In this document: positions 1-10,708 of the stretch, one piece after another
Numbering within the stretch: position 1 is the stretch's first letter
Layout of the letters: each line of letters starts with the position of its first letter
Assembly: GCF_002776525.5 (NCBI RefSeq)
Contig: NC_045436.1
Coordinates: 161,370,835-161,434,834 of the forward strand
Direction: 5' to 3'
DNA: 64,000 bases
Source: Piliocolobus tephrosceles
Taxonomy: Eukaryota; Chordata; Mammalia; Primates; Cercopithecidae
Position numbers and translations under genes: made by a program
Notes under the pieces: generated by a model
The model's database searches: none
What the model saw: only the letters and a program-made list of their open reading frames with translations
What the model was told of the DNA's origin: nothing

Positions 1-222
1 TCAGCCTGGGGAACATGGTGGAACCCCTCTCTACCGAAAATACATTACCTAACTGGGCATGGAAGCGCTCGCCTGTAGTCCCATCTACTCAGGAGGCTGA
101 GGTGGGAGGATGGCTTGAGCCCGGGAGGTGGAGGTTGCAGTGAGCTGAGATCACAACACTGCAATCCAGCCTAGGTAGCAGAGCCAGACCAGTCTCACAA
201 AATAAAATAAAATAAAATAAAG
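1..222 (+). mobile_element. Alu SINE, cut by the window edge (AluJ/S-like)
   Basis: The sequence begins inside the left Alu monomer, continues through the A-rich linker and the complete right monomer, and ends in an AAAAT-type tail. Substitutions are numerous, which suggests an older copy (AluJ or old AluS). The 5' end lies outside the window. Confidence 0.9.
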
Positions 223-2899
223 AATAGATGCAGCATTTTCTGTACATTTGAAAAAAATATTTTAAGTATGCAAAATCTCTCAGTTTACAGGACGCACGCA
301 GAAAAGAAATACAAGTGAATCTGTAATAAGGACATTAGAAAATTGTGAAAAGATTGACCTTACTATGGGAACCTAAGCCTGCCCCACAAAGCAGTTAATT
401 CTTAGCATCATTGCCTTGCTTTCTCCCCAACAGGTTATCTGGTTCACCTGTGCCTCACTGTTTTGATCAGGAAAATGGGAATATTGATACGTCATTTCAC
501 AGAGGTGAAGAATGTATTAACTGAGCTTCTTGCAGCTTTCCTGACAGCTGAGACTTAAAAGGTCAAAATGTACCCGAGTCTATGTTGTAAAAACATTCAC
601 CTGCCTTACTGAGCCCGCTGTCTGTGTATGTTTTAGATTGTAACGGCCTGAGTATTTATCTTTTCAGTATAGAACTATTACCCTAAGGTACATATTTTTC
701 AGATCATTATAAGATTCCTGGTGTGATAACACTAGAGAGGGAAAAATCCATGCACGCAAGCCAGACTTGGAACAGTTTGAGCTTTTATGGCAAGATTGTA
801 TTGCTTATTTCTAAGCTACACATCTGCAATGAGCATTAGCCCATACTTAAGCCATAATGCATGGTTTTAAGGTCACTGCCGGTTATTATCTGACCGGTAA
901 TGACCACAGAACTATACATTATTGCTATTAGGAACCATTTTTGCACTATTTTCAGTTTTCCTTTTTATTGAGTAGCTGCTGACACCCCCAGAGTTTCACA
1001 GAGTTGGATTACAGTAGTTGAAATTCTCAGTAATTTCACTGGGTTTTGTTTTGGAAAGAAGCTGGTATATCACTGCTGTTTTTGTTCATACGCTGTCAAG
1101 GAGATCGAAGTTTATTTGAAATGTTCCTTTTATTTTTAAATGGCACTTGGGACTTTTCATCCTAAGAAGCCCTGTTTTTCTTCCCCCTTTAAATTAGGGA
1201 CTAAGGTTAGAGGAGGAGTTGTATTTATTTTCTGACACTTTCTGAATAATTAGTTATTATGTCTCAAAAGAATCACAGTATCAATAATATATGTTCCGGA
1301 ATTACAAAGTATTGTATTAGAGGGCTTTACCTCTCTACCTTCTTCTGTAAGAAGAAATAAGGACAGGGTCTAAACTTAACTGATTGCAAGTGTTCCCTCA
1401 CCATTGTAATTTTAAATCATATTTATGATTGCTTGTGTTACTTATCTTACTGAGAAAACAGTAGTGCCAGAATTGGAATTAGTCACATCTTTATTTTTTC
1501 AAATGGGTAAGCATTCCTTCTTGAAATATTTATTGTTAAATAAAACACCATAGTTTCTTTGTGTGTAAAAGCTTGTTATTTTGTTGTTAGCTTTAGTCAA
1601 CTTTCATTTCCTGTGGAGATTCAAATAATTATTCAGAAAGTAATACAAGGCGAAAAAATCAGGAATTCGGCACCATGACAATTTGATCCTAGATGTGAAT
1701 TCTCTCCCTGAAAGTGCAGAAATGATATGAATGATTTTATTCAGCCCAGCGGTTGGATATCAAGGTCTTAATAATGCAACCTCATTCTGACAGCTTTTAC
1801 TGTTGGACAGCAGGCTTCGTTATATTTGCCATGTTGATTTATTATTTTTAACTTCTTTTACATATGTATGCATGCTATGTAGCTATTTTCCTTGTATCTT
1901 CTGTTCTCATCACTGTCTGGACTTATGAAGGAGCATATTAACATTTTTAATGGGAAATTTTATGTAGGAATAAGAAACGACTAGCATTAATTATTATACT
2001 TGTCTAAAGTAGAGAAGAATCTCCACTGTATATCTTTGTCTATTTATGTAACTGTCTAATGGCGGATAAATTATACCCTAGGTGCTGCAGTAAATTAAAA
2101 AATAATAATAATCCAAGCTAGAGAAGCAGTTTTATAAATATATGGTTCTACAGAAATATTTCAGGAGATGACGAAGTTTCCCCAAGACTTGGCTATTATG
2201 TTATAATGTGTGTCGTTGTGGTCCAGTGATTGAGACAATAATTATGGTCCGTGATATTTTAAGGTATCCTCTGTAATCTGTTACCATCACAGATTTTTTC
2301 TTCCATAAGAGAAATCAGATGGGTGGGAAGTTGTATTCCATGTGATTCTTTGCCAAACTAGAGAGGCATTGAGTGTTTGGATGATCTCTTTTACACTCTT
2401 AAATACATAATCCCAAGAAGGTTTAAATCAATGTGTTAATTGGTAAGTGATACTGTAATTATATGCATAATCAGGGAAATTTTGAATCCAGATTATTTGC
2501 TTGCTTTCAGGAAATTAATCTGCAGAGGTTATATATTAGATTGCTTGTTTATTAAGTGGAACCCCTGTAGCTTCAAAGTGCCGACTGGCTCTGCCCTCTA
2601 CGAAGCATTCTTCTAGATGTTCCCAGCAGGTGTCAACGGCACAGAGCCTCGAGTGCTTATTGATCCAGATTCAAACAGTTCATTAATCTAAGCACACATT
2701 ATATAGATTTTTCAATGTAGTTTTGAAAGGGTTGAAAAACTATATTGAATGATGAGAGATGATGCTCAAATTATGCTTTTTATAGCACATCTCCCTTGGG
2801 ACTGTGGCATTCTAACTGGGATGGATACTGGAACCTAAAGTACATAGTTCCTTCTGGATTTAGCATTTGCTTCACTCTCCAATTTCCAGATGTTTACTT
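223..2899. other. No recognised gene or repeat
   Basis: AT-rich sequence with stop codons in all frames. I recognise no repeat, exon pair or RNA gene. Patches around 1660-1830 and 2530-2660 are less AT-rich and could be conserved non-coding DNA, but nothing in the sequence itself proves this. Confidence 0.5.
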
Positions 2900-2915
2900 A
2901 AAAAGTGTGTATAGT

Positions 2916-3224
2916 GGCCGGGCGCGGTGGCTCACGCCTGTAATCCCAGCACTTTGGGAGACCGAAGCGGGCGAATCACGAGGTCAGGAGATCAAGACTA
3001 TCCTGGCTAACACGGTGAAACCCCGTCTCTACTAAAAATACGAAACATTAGGCGTTAGCCAGGCGTAGTGGCGGCGCCTGTAGTCCCAGCTACTCGGGAG
3101 GCTGGGACAGGAAAACCGTGTAAACCCGGGGGGCGGAGCTTGCAGTGAGCTGAGATGACGCCACCGCACTCCGGCCTGGGCAACGAGCGAGACTCTGTCT
3201 CAAAAAAAAAAAAAAAAAAAAAAA
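2916..3224 (+). mobile_element. AluY: AluY-type SINE, full length
   Basis: Starts with GGCCGGGCGCGGTGGCTC and ends in a 23-A tail. The left-arm AGGAGATC and right-arm GGAGCTTGCAGTGAGC words fit AluY. It is bracketed by an almost perfect target duplication, aaaaagtgtgtatag at 2900-2914 and aaaaagcgtgtatag at 3220-3234. The 5' junction follows a TT/AAAA-like site, as expected for L1 endonuclease priming. Confidence 0.95.
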
Positions 3225-3234
3225 GCGTGTATAG

Positions 3235-4139
3235 CATTGCTCTTTCATACAATTTTTTTTCTTTTCCTCATTGCATTAACCACTGAGGCTCCCCAAATAA
3301 TGCCAAAATTAGAAAGTCAGCTCTAGAAGTGTGAAGGCCGAAAACAATCACATACTCTACCAAACTTTTTTAGGATATTTTTGTCTTTCTTATGGGTACA
3401 GTAAAAGTTTCCCCCAAGTTTTCCATTTCTTCTCAAGAGCCTTACTTTCATACATGTACCAATTAGTTTTAAATACTCTATTATCATGTTTTAAAATCAA
3501 CGAAGTGAGACTCAGATCTAGAAAAGGTGCCAAAAGGAATCGTCACTCGTATTTCAATCTCCACCATCATGGCCGCCATTTTGTGTGTCTGGAGTTGAGC
3601 CAAGGTCACAGTCCACCCAGATGGGCCTGACTTGCAGGCAGCGATGGGTAGTGTTTGACTTTTCCCTGGCCTGTTGCTTGTGTTGTCATTTCCTTTAATT
3701 TGAAATAATGCCTTTACAGCCTCAGTTGGAATTCAGGCTGGGATAGGTAATGAATTGTCTTATTCATACTAATGTGCAAATGACTGACAGTGACGTATTT
3801 CCTAAGAGAAAAAGCAGTAGCATTAGGCAGATGATAAAAACTCAACCAATGACAACAACTCAACTCAAACTTTTTATATGCAAGCGTACAAAAAGGGAAA
3901 GATTAGAGGTCATGGAACACCCCCTTAGCCCCCCAACACAGCTCATGTATCTTGCTTTGCTAGTCGTAACTTGTCAACCAAACTGGATTGCAAATAGAAT
4001 ACTTCTATGATTAGTGAGAAATAGTTACTTAGTTTTGTTTTATTCTGCTAGTTTAATAGAACAGTATGGTCATATTCTCCTTGGATCTAATTGGGAATGA
4101 CTTTGGAGGGTTTCATCTCATCTTTTAGCAAAGACATAT
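3235..4139. other. Non-repeat stretch with a YY1-type motif
   Basis: No repeat or gene recognised. Short open frames at 3331-3630 and 3750-4010 show no domain, splice context or coding-like composition. The notable word is the YY1-type site at 3572-3585. Confidence 0.45.
3572..3585 (-). promoter_or_regulatory. Candidate YY1 binding site
   Basis: The minus strand reads CACAAAATGGCGGCCATG across this position, containing the full YY1 core AAnATGGCGGC. It lies outside any repeat I recognise. Occupancy cannot be judged from sequence. Confidence 0.4.
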
Positions 4140-4215
4140 CAAGCCCTATCATGTGTTAGGCACTGAAGAAAGCAAGTCAAACATGGGTCCTAATTTGGAG
4201 GCAACAGGGTCACTG
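4140..4215 (-). mobile_element. L2: Probable L2 3'-end fragment
   Basis: The order ctatcatgtgttaggcactg followed by a diverged catgggtcctaatttggaggc matches the antisense 3' end of L2 LINEs. The fragment is short and diverged. Confidence 0.4.
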
Positions 4216-4358
4216 ATTTGTCACCACATACGTGATTATGGCAAGTTGGTGAATACTGCACTTGTGAGAGCAACCAGTGTCTACAGACCTCCAGAGGGAG
4301 GAGCAATGATTTTTGTCTATGCCAGTGTGGGAAGGCTCATTTAGGAGGTGACATTATT

Positions 4359-4386
4359 TGTGTGTGTGTGTGTGTGTGTGTGTGTA
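4359..4386. repeat. (TG)n microsatellite
   Basis: About 14 uninterrupted TG units, a likely length-variable dinucleotide repeat. It is followed after a short spacer by the AT-rich palindrome at 4397-4432. Confidence 0.95.
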
Positions 4387-4396
4387 TTATATCTAT

Positions 4397-4432
4397 AAAC
4401 ACCATATATATATATGCATATATATGGTGTTT
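4397..4432. repeat. Perfect AT-rich inverted repeat (hairpin)
   Basis: The 15-bp arms aaacaccatatatat (4397-4411) and its exact complement (4418-4432) are separated by only 6 bases. The structure can extrude as a cruciform or fold as a stable RNA stem. Confidence 0.85.
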
Positions 4433-4833
4433 TCCAAGGTTGGGAAAATCTCTACAACTGTTCAATATCTATAACAGCATGATAGGGGCTATATTTTAAT
4501 TTTATTTTAAATCCAAGGTATCTATGTCTTCTCACCTTAGTGAATCAGCATGACATGCTGCAATACTGCTGACCTGTGGATTAGGATGCTATCATGCTTC
4601 AGGATGCTTAACTAGTGGGGTGCAATTATGCTTACTCAGGCATTTGCAACTGATTAAAGCTTTATTTCCAGAGCCTACCCATTGTTTCTGAAGTAATTTG
4701 TGCATGATTATGGAAGTTACTGTGTTACCTATTTATGCTAACTTTAACAAATTCTGTACTAAATTACTGTGTTGTTGGGTTATTAAGAAGGGTTTGCCTA
4801 ATATGGCCATAGTTCTCTATGTGAGCAGATGGC

Positions 4834-4851
4834 TTTTTTTTTTTTTTTTTT
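4834..4851. repeat. Poly-T tract
   Basis: Eighteen T residues in a row. No SINE body follows, so this is either a chance homopolymer or the remnant tail of a lost element. Confidence 0.85.
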
Positions 4852-4899
4852 CATTTTTAAAGAGAACACAATAAAAGGCATGTTCACTTACTACTATGT

Positions 4900-5035
4900 A
4901 GCTCAGGGTGTAGGTGGGTCTGAGTTAATAAGGGAAGGCTTACTGGAAGAAGCAGATTTTATTCCGAATCTTAAAACATGAGAATGAAAGATGGAAAGCT
5001 TAGGCAGATCCGGGCATAGGAAAGAGGTTAATAAA
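4900..5035 (-). mobile_element. L2: L2 LINE fragment, antisense
   Basis: A diverged match to the antisense 3' region of L2, with the sequence order gggaaggctt, then ggaagaagcagatttt, then aacatgagaatgaaaga, then gcataggaaagagg. Family assignment is by remembered word order, not by alignment. Confidence 0.5.
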
Positions 5036-5181
5036 AAGAATCTGAAGTGGAAATGGAGGCCCCTGTCAGCTTTAGACTGTATTGTGCCATCTATCCACTC
5101 TGTCCAAAAATATCTCCATCATGGGGACTTTCAACGTTCTAGTTTTTCCTTTGACAATCTAGGATGAGTGATGCTTTAGGT

Positions 5182-5403
5182 CAAAGATCAGCAAACTTTT
5201 CTTTTGTAAAGGGCCAGAGGGTTAATATTATAGGCCTTGTGAGTCGTATGGTGTCTATTGCAACTATGTGACTCTGCTGCGGCATGAAAACAGCCATGGA
5301 TGATACAATAAATGAATGGTGGGCTGTGTCCCAATAAAACTTTATTTACAAAAACAGACGGTGGGCCGGATTTGGCCTATGGGCCATAGTTTGCTGACCC
5401 CTG
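5182..5403 (+). mobile_element. hAT-Charlie non-autonomous DNA transposon (MER58/MER33-like)
   Basis: This 222-bp element has hAT-type terminal inverted repeats, caaagatcagcaaact on the left and agtttgctgacccctg on the right. The exact 8-bp target duplication ctttaggt flanks it at 5174-5181 and 5404-5411. The interior (aagggccag, aataaaactttatttaca, ggccggatttggcc) is the well-known Charlie-type MITE body. No transposase is encoded. The size fits MER58A, but the family name is tentative. Confidence 0.85.
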
Positions 5404-5411
5404 CTTTAGGT

Positions 5412-5836
5412 AATTGTTTCCTGAACTTCAGTCCTTTTAGAACGACTCATTATATTGTTTAATCTGAGTAGCATCTGCAATATTGTTTACTTAATTTTTC
5501 CCCTTAAACTGATTTACGTTTTTTTTTTTTTTTTAAAACCAACAACTTAAGTTTAATTTATAAGGAACTCTCTATCACTATCATGGAAAAGCAGTATTAT
5601 ATGTTCTTAATAAGGAATCACCAAAAAATAAACATAACAAAAACAAAATGATGATTGTATGCACACCACAAGATAGTTTAAAATTCGTCTCTTAGATCTG
5701 AGTACTGCTTACTTTGAAGTCTTAAAAGGATGTTGACAGGTATGCATCATGGAGGCAGTGGCTGAGGGAGGACTCACAGCAGGGGCTGTTGCATGGAAGA
5801 CCAAGGCTCCTCTGGGCTAGAGTTGTTGGATCAAAT
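5412..5836. other. Non-repeat stretch with a poly-T tract
   Basis: Contains a T homopolymer at about 5520-5534. Otherwise I see no gene, repeat or regulatory signal. Confidence 0.5.
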
Positions 5837-5846
5837 GTAAACTGTT

Positions 5847-6145
5847 GGTCCGGCACCGTGGCTTACGCCTGTAATCCCAGCACTTTGGGAGGCTGAGGTG
5901 GGCAGATCATGAGGTCAGGAGATCGAGACCATCCTGGCTAACACGGTGAAACCCTGTCTCTACTAAAAATGCAAAAAAATTAGCCAGGCGTGGTGGCGGG
6001 TGCCTGTGGTCCCAGCTACTCGGGAGACTGAGGCAGGACAATGGAGTGAATCTGGGAGGTGGAGCTTGCAGTGAGCCGAGATCGCACTACTGCACTCCAG
6101 CCTGGGCGACAGAGTGAGACTCCATCTCAAAGAAAAAAAAAAAAA
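5847..6145 (+). mobile_element. Alu: Alu SINE, full length (AluY/AluSg-like)
   Basis: Complete dimer with an A-rich linker and tail. It is bracketed by an exact 10-bp target duplication, gtaaactgtt at 5837-5846 and 6146-6155. The right arm has the GGAGCTTGCAGTGAGC word typical of young S/Y copies. Confidence 0.95.
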
Positions 6146-6312
6146 GTAAACTGTTCATTAAACTTGAAGATAAACAATAAATAATGTTTTGATTTAAGTA
6201 TATCCCATGCAATATTTGCGACATACTCATGCTAAAAAATTATTTTCTGTTTATCTGAAATTTAAATGCAACTGGAGGTCTCATCTTATTTTTTTGTTTT
6301 TTCTAAATCTAG

Positions 6313-6672
6313 TGTTATGATCTGAATGTGCATGTCCCTCCAAAATGTATATGTTGAAACCTGAATCCCCAATGCAATAGTGTTAGAAGATGGGGCCTTT
6401 GGGAGGTGATTAGATCATGAGGGCTCTGCCCTCAAGAATGGAATTAGTGACCTTATGAAAGAGGCTTGAGGGAACCCATTTAACATTTTCTGCCATATGA
6501 GGACATGTGGAAGGAACCATCTATGAGGAACAGACCCTCACCAGACACCATATCTGCTGGTGATTTGATCTTGGACTTCCCAGGCTCCAGAACTGTGAGC
6601 AATAAATTTCTGTTGTTTATGAATTACCCAGTCTAAGACTTTTTGTTATAGCAACCCAAGCAGACCAAGACA
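6313..6672 (+). mobile_element. MaLR solo LTR (MSTD/MLT1-like, ERVL-MaLR)
   Basis: A 360-bp sequence starting TG and ending CA. It has the internal order of MST/MLT1 long terminal repeats: a ccaaaatgtatatgttgaaa block, gggaggtgattagatcatga, cttgatcttggacttccc, then the aataaa polyadenylation block near the 3' end. The flanks tctag (6308-6312) and tctgg (6673-6677) are a slightly diverged 5-bp target duplication. No internal retroviral sequence is present, so this is a solo LTR. Confidence 0.85.
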
Positions 6673-6677
6673 TCTGG

Positions 6678-7790
6678 GAACCCTACCCTGGTTCAACAGC
6701 AAGAATCAGTTCGAGAATATGTGTAGGGGACGACTGGCTTGTATGGAAAGTGTGGGCCGGGAAGCATCAACTTGTCCTGCTTAAAATTTAGTCTAGGGTG
6801 GATCTCAGCAGGGGACAGTGACTAAGTCAACCAGGAGGTATGGATCAGAAATTAAGAAAGACTTTTGTGACTTGGAATCCCAGCCAGGAGGGTGGACATG
6901 ATCCATTCTGCATTAAAAACCCACTAGAGAGTTATAAAAAGGGATATACGATTGGACAGACACTAATCTTTCAAAGAACCAGAGTGTTAGCCTATTTATG
7001 TAGCTATATCATGCCTTCAATGTGCTGGAAAAATAATCAAAGGAGAATTTAGAACTGTTCTCGGATTGTCAGTTTTTCATCTAAAAATGTTAATGTACAT
7101 TAAACTTTTAATTAAAAAAAGCACATCCCATCACAAACTATTTTTAATATGGAATACTTAGCAGTGGTGCACACTTTCTGTTTTGAGATTTACCAGGCTA
7201 TTAACCAGAATAATTTGGGTTTAAAATGAACTGAATTAGGTTGTGTATACCCACGTTAAGTCTCAAACAAATTACATTATTTAAGCTGTCATCTGTACAA
7301 GGTGCATACATGTTTTTGATTGTTCTATGCAGGATACAGTTGCAGTCCAGTTAAAAGTGTCTGATGGCATCAGAAATGTCAGCAACAGACAGAGCTGTTT
7401 ATGGAAAAGAGAAAAGAAGAATCTCATTACAGGCTCTTTAGAGCCCGTTTTTCACTTTCCTTTTTGTTTGAAAATAATCTAATCTATATAATTGCATGCC
7501 TTGAAGACTTTAAAAGACAGAAGGTTGCCTGGATTTAGACTCAATATTTGTGCTAGTTTGTGAGTTTGTATGAGGATGCATTTGGACATGAAAACCTAAA
7601 GTTGGCAGGAATTTTTCTATCCTCTTTTGTCTCTTCTGGGTGATTTGGATGTGATTATAATCAGGAAATAGTTTGAATGTGATAGAACCCTGATGATTCC
7701 TAATTCTGGCCGTCATGTGCACCAGCCACTTCTGTTTCTCTCTGGAAAGAATTGAAGAGTCAGCAGATAAAAGTTGCTTTTTCAGACTGA
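6678..7790. other. No recognised gene or repeat
   Basis: AT-rich single-copy-looking sequence. The 70-codon frame at 6840-7052 is not distinguished by composition or splice signals. Confidence 0.5.
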
Positions 7791-7814
7791 GAATGAGTGC
7801 GCCCCTAGCTCACC

Positions 7815-7833
7815 TGGCCGCTAGGTGGCACTG
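7815..7833 (+). promoter_or_regulatory. Strong candidate CTCF site
   Basis: The word tggccgctaggtggcactg matches the 19-bp CTCF core (CCnnnAGRKGGCRSY) at essentially all constrained positions. By the usual motif orientation it is in the forward direction. It sits in a local GC-richer patch outside recognised repeats. Confidence 0.6.
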
Positions 7834-7841
7834 CAGCCATA

Positions 7842-7853
7842 AGGAAGTGTGGT
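7842..7853 (+). promoter_or_regulatory. Candidate ETS-RUNX composite site
   Basis: aggaagtgtggtc joins an ETS core (GGAAGT) directly to a RUNX core (TGTGGTC), 9 bp after the CTCF-type motif. A second GGAAGT occurs near 7886. This arrangement is seen in some lymphoid enhancers; activity here is only inferred. Confidence 0.35.
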
Positions 7854-8056
7854 CACAGTTACATAGTTCGGCTGTGGCATTAAGGAAGTTCTCCAAGGCT
7901 GAAATTGGGAGAGGGCAGCCTTTTCATCTCTGTGTTTTTCGGGATTGTAGGGTTCTTTGGATTCTATTGCATACTTCGTGTATCTAGGATGCTGCTAAAG
8001 GGAAGGGGATTATTTGTTTAGGGTGTGATGTTTCCTGGGTTTGTGTTGTTGCATAA

Positions 8057-8057
<1 letters not shown>

Positions 8058-8088
<31 letters not shown>
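8058..8088. repeat. (AC)n microsatellite
   Basis: About 15 uninterrupted AC units ending in atata; a likely polymorphic dinucleotide repeat. Confidence 0.95.
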
Positions 8089-8093
<5 letters not shown>

Positions 8094-8715
8094 TTGAAGA
8101 TTTGTTAAGAATTGTGTTGGTCAGGGAGTGGGAAGTGAAGGGTAATATCACACTTGCGTGGTTTCTGAGCAGAATGGTCTGTTCCAACTGAGCAACAGAT
8201 GGCGTCCTGACCTGTGTGCCTTTTTCTTTGGTGTTCATCTGCTGGAAATGTTCTCAGTAGAAACGACCAAAATTCTGGAAGATGGTAAGTGTCATAGCAT
8301 CTCTCTTTGTGCCAGCCTCCTCTTCTGCTTCTTTTGCCTCTGTTTTTAACCACTAAGGAAAAAATCATTGTCCAAAAGTATTTTTTTTTGTTGTTTTTCC
8401 TTTTTGAATAGAAGCTAAGTATTTGAAACCTAGACACCTTACTATTGTCCCAAAGAAGAAAAGAAACCAACAAAGAATCCACTAAGAGTGTCAAAGAGTG
8501 AAAATGGAATAGCAGCTACACGAGTTGCTCTGAAAATAACAAGAATTCTGGCAGATGATTAGTAAAAATATTTCCTAAATAGTGAGAGATGAGGAATTGA
8601 CTGAAATTGAGGTGTGCCTGGTGAAATTAAATTTGCTGTCGAGTGACTTGAAGAGAAATGTGCAGAGGGTATGTTGGTGATTAAATCAGCATACAATGGG
8701 ATTCATAATGAAAAT
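8089..8715. other. No recognised repeat; splice-donor-like word at 8285
   Basis: A good donor-like word (gatg/gtaagtg) is at 8281-8291, with a weak acceptor-like ttctcag at 8251-8257. Open frames on both strands overlap one another and carry no recognisable domain, so I do not call an exon. Confidence 0.35.
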
Positions 8716-8890
8716 GGTAATAGCTATGTTTGTAGAGGTCCTGCTATGTTCCAGGCATTTTTGTATAAGCACTTAAATCTTTAGAATAGATCTATGAAAT
8801 GGGTATGATCAAACTATTTGGCACATGAATAAATGGCAGCGTAGCTAGGTTCATACCTGGCCTGGGTTCTAACACCTTTAAAAGCTCTAA
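8716..8890 (-). mobile_element. MIR: MIR SINE, antisense
   Basis: Diverged antisense MIR. It has the order ctgctatgttccaggcatt, then aagcacttaaatc, then gtagctaggttcatacctgg, which mirrors the 3'-to-5' order of the family. Confidence 0.65.
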
Positions 8891-9559
8891 TTAGAATTAG
8901 GTCTGTTAGAGTCTAACACCTGTGTCTCGGTGTTTAGAAAATGACTTGATAATGGAACATAAAGGCAAAGAGAATGTCTGTGTTGCTTCTCATTGCATCT
9001 CCAGGACCTCTCATAGTGCTTGGCTGGCTCATGTAGGACTCCAGTGTACATTTGTTCTACTGATAGATAAATGCCAGAGAGCTGGAAGATTCCACGGTGT
9101 TTAATTAGAACACTAGTTAACCCTTGATGTAGCGAATGTAATAACAGCTTTAGATGTGGATGGCCCTCTGCTGCTTAGAAGAACTGGAATACACTTTATT
9201 TTCGTTCACTTAACCTCAGATGCCAAGTTCTCTGGGGTGGGGAATATCATTGAATTTTACAAAACAAAGAAGCTGGAACTCTGGAGTTAAGGAAGCCTCC
9301 TGTGGTGGCTGTACTTGCTGAGTTCAGGTTTTCTCACTTTCGATTTAAGGGGTTTTAAGGCAACTCCAAGTTCACAAATCCCCACACAATATTTTATTAA
9401 TTAAAATTACATATAATGAATAATATTCCTATTATTTTTATGTATATATAATAAATATTCTTACAGAAAAAACCAAAATAAGTAGTCTGATGGTGGAGGG
9501 TTAGTATTATAGCCATATAGAAGCCATTTCACTTTAGAAAGTATGTTTTTGAACTTTTA
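8891..9559. other. No recognised gene or repeat
   Basis: AT-rich sequence. Nothing beyond short chance open frames was seen. Confidence 0.5.
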
Positions 9560-9925
9560 CCTGTAATTTTTATTCGAAAAAAATTAGAAGGTACAGATGA
9601 GCAAAATGAAATATGAAACCATTCATCATTTCCTTTTAGAAATTTATATCATCTATAATTTTTTCTATGCATATATGTTATAAAAAAGATTATGTTTTAT
9701 AATTTGCTTCTGAACTCAGTATAATGTATACATCTTTATGTGTCAACAAATTATTTCTACATTGTAACTTTTAATGGCTGCAAAGTGACCTGCTAGATGA
9801 ACATATCAGTTTATTTACCCAATTCCTTGTTGCTGGACATTCGGGCTGTTTCCAGACTTTTGCTATAATAAAGCAAACATCCTTGAATACGTATCTTTGT
9901 GCAATTAATCTTGACCCATTTTTTT
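9560..9925 (-). mobile_element. L1M: L1M LINE 3'-end fragment, antisense
   Basis: Contains the diverged antisense L1M block aatggctgcaaagtg, then ttgctggacattcgggctgt, then ttccagacttttgctat, then ataaagcaaacatcc. Upstream text resembles the antisense 3' untranslated part of the same older L1 class. Confidence 0.55.
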
Positions 9926-10417
9926 ATAGGGGAATTTACATACATCCAGAGAGGTTATGCAATTTACTTGCTAGGCAGAACTTGGACCAGATTTCAGGGC
10001 TCTTAAATCACTGATGACTCTTTTTCTGCTCCATCAGTGAGGTCATAGAACCTATGTGGTGTCTGTGGCCATTTCTTCCCAGGGAAGGGAAGGGAGTCTC
10101 GGCATGTGCTGGGAGTCATTCCTCAACAGAACTGAGTTACCCCTCAAAAGAAAAGTCAAGTTTAAGAAAAACAAACCAGATAAAGTGATTTTACTGCTTT
10201 AATACTGTTAATAGAACTCCTTCTTTAAACTGTTTTCTTCCTTTTCATCTGTAACTTTACATTCCATTTCCTCCCTGCTTCTCTGATCTTCCTTGCTTCT
10301 TCCACTTCCTCCCTAGCTCCCTTCCACCCCTCCTTGCTTTCCTACCAATTGTCACTGTTACTTGAGTTCCTATCCCCAAATTTTTCCTTTTTCCACTCTT
10401 TGCTTATTTCATTCTTT
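9926..10417. other. No gene; pyrimidine-rich interval
   Basis: The part from 10,240 to 10,400 is strongly pyrimidine-rich and may include diverged L2 sequence continuing on the other side of the Alu at 10,418. No other structure was recognised. Confidence 0.4.
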
Positions 10418-10708
10418 CTTTTTTTTTGAGACGGAGTCTCACTGTGTTGCCCAGGCTGGAATGCAATGATGTGATCTCGGCTCACTGCAACCTCCGCCTC
10501 CTGGTTTAAGCGATTCTCTTGCCTCAGCCTCCCGAGTAGCTGGGATTACAACTGCACACCACCACGTCCGGCTAATTTTTGTATTTTTAGTAGAGACAGG
10601 GTTTGGCCATGTTGGCCAGGCTGGTCTCAAATTCCTCACCTCAGGTGATCCACCTGCCTCAGCCTCCCAAAGTGCTGGGATTACAAGTGTGAGCCACTGT
10701 GCCCAGCC
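10418..10708 (-). mobile_element. Alu: Alu SINE, antisense (AluS-like)
   Basis: Poly-T followed by gagacggagtctcac and a complete reversed Alu ending at gtgcccagcc. The flanks do not show an obvious target duplication. The elements on both sides look like L2, so it probably inserted into an L2. Confidence 0.9.

Noticed and set aside
8251..8291. Acceptor-like and donor-like words enclosing about 27 nt
   Set aside because: The acceptor lacks a good polypyrimidine tract close to the AG; only the donor is convincing.
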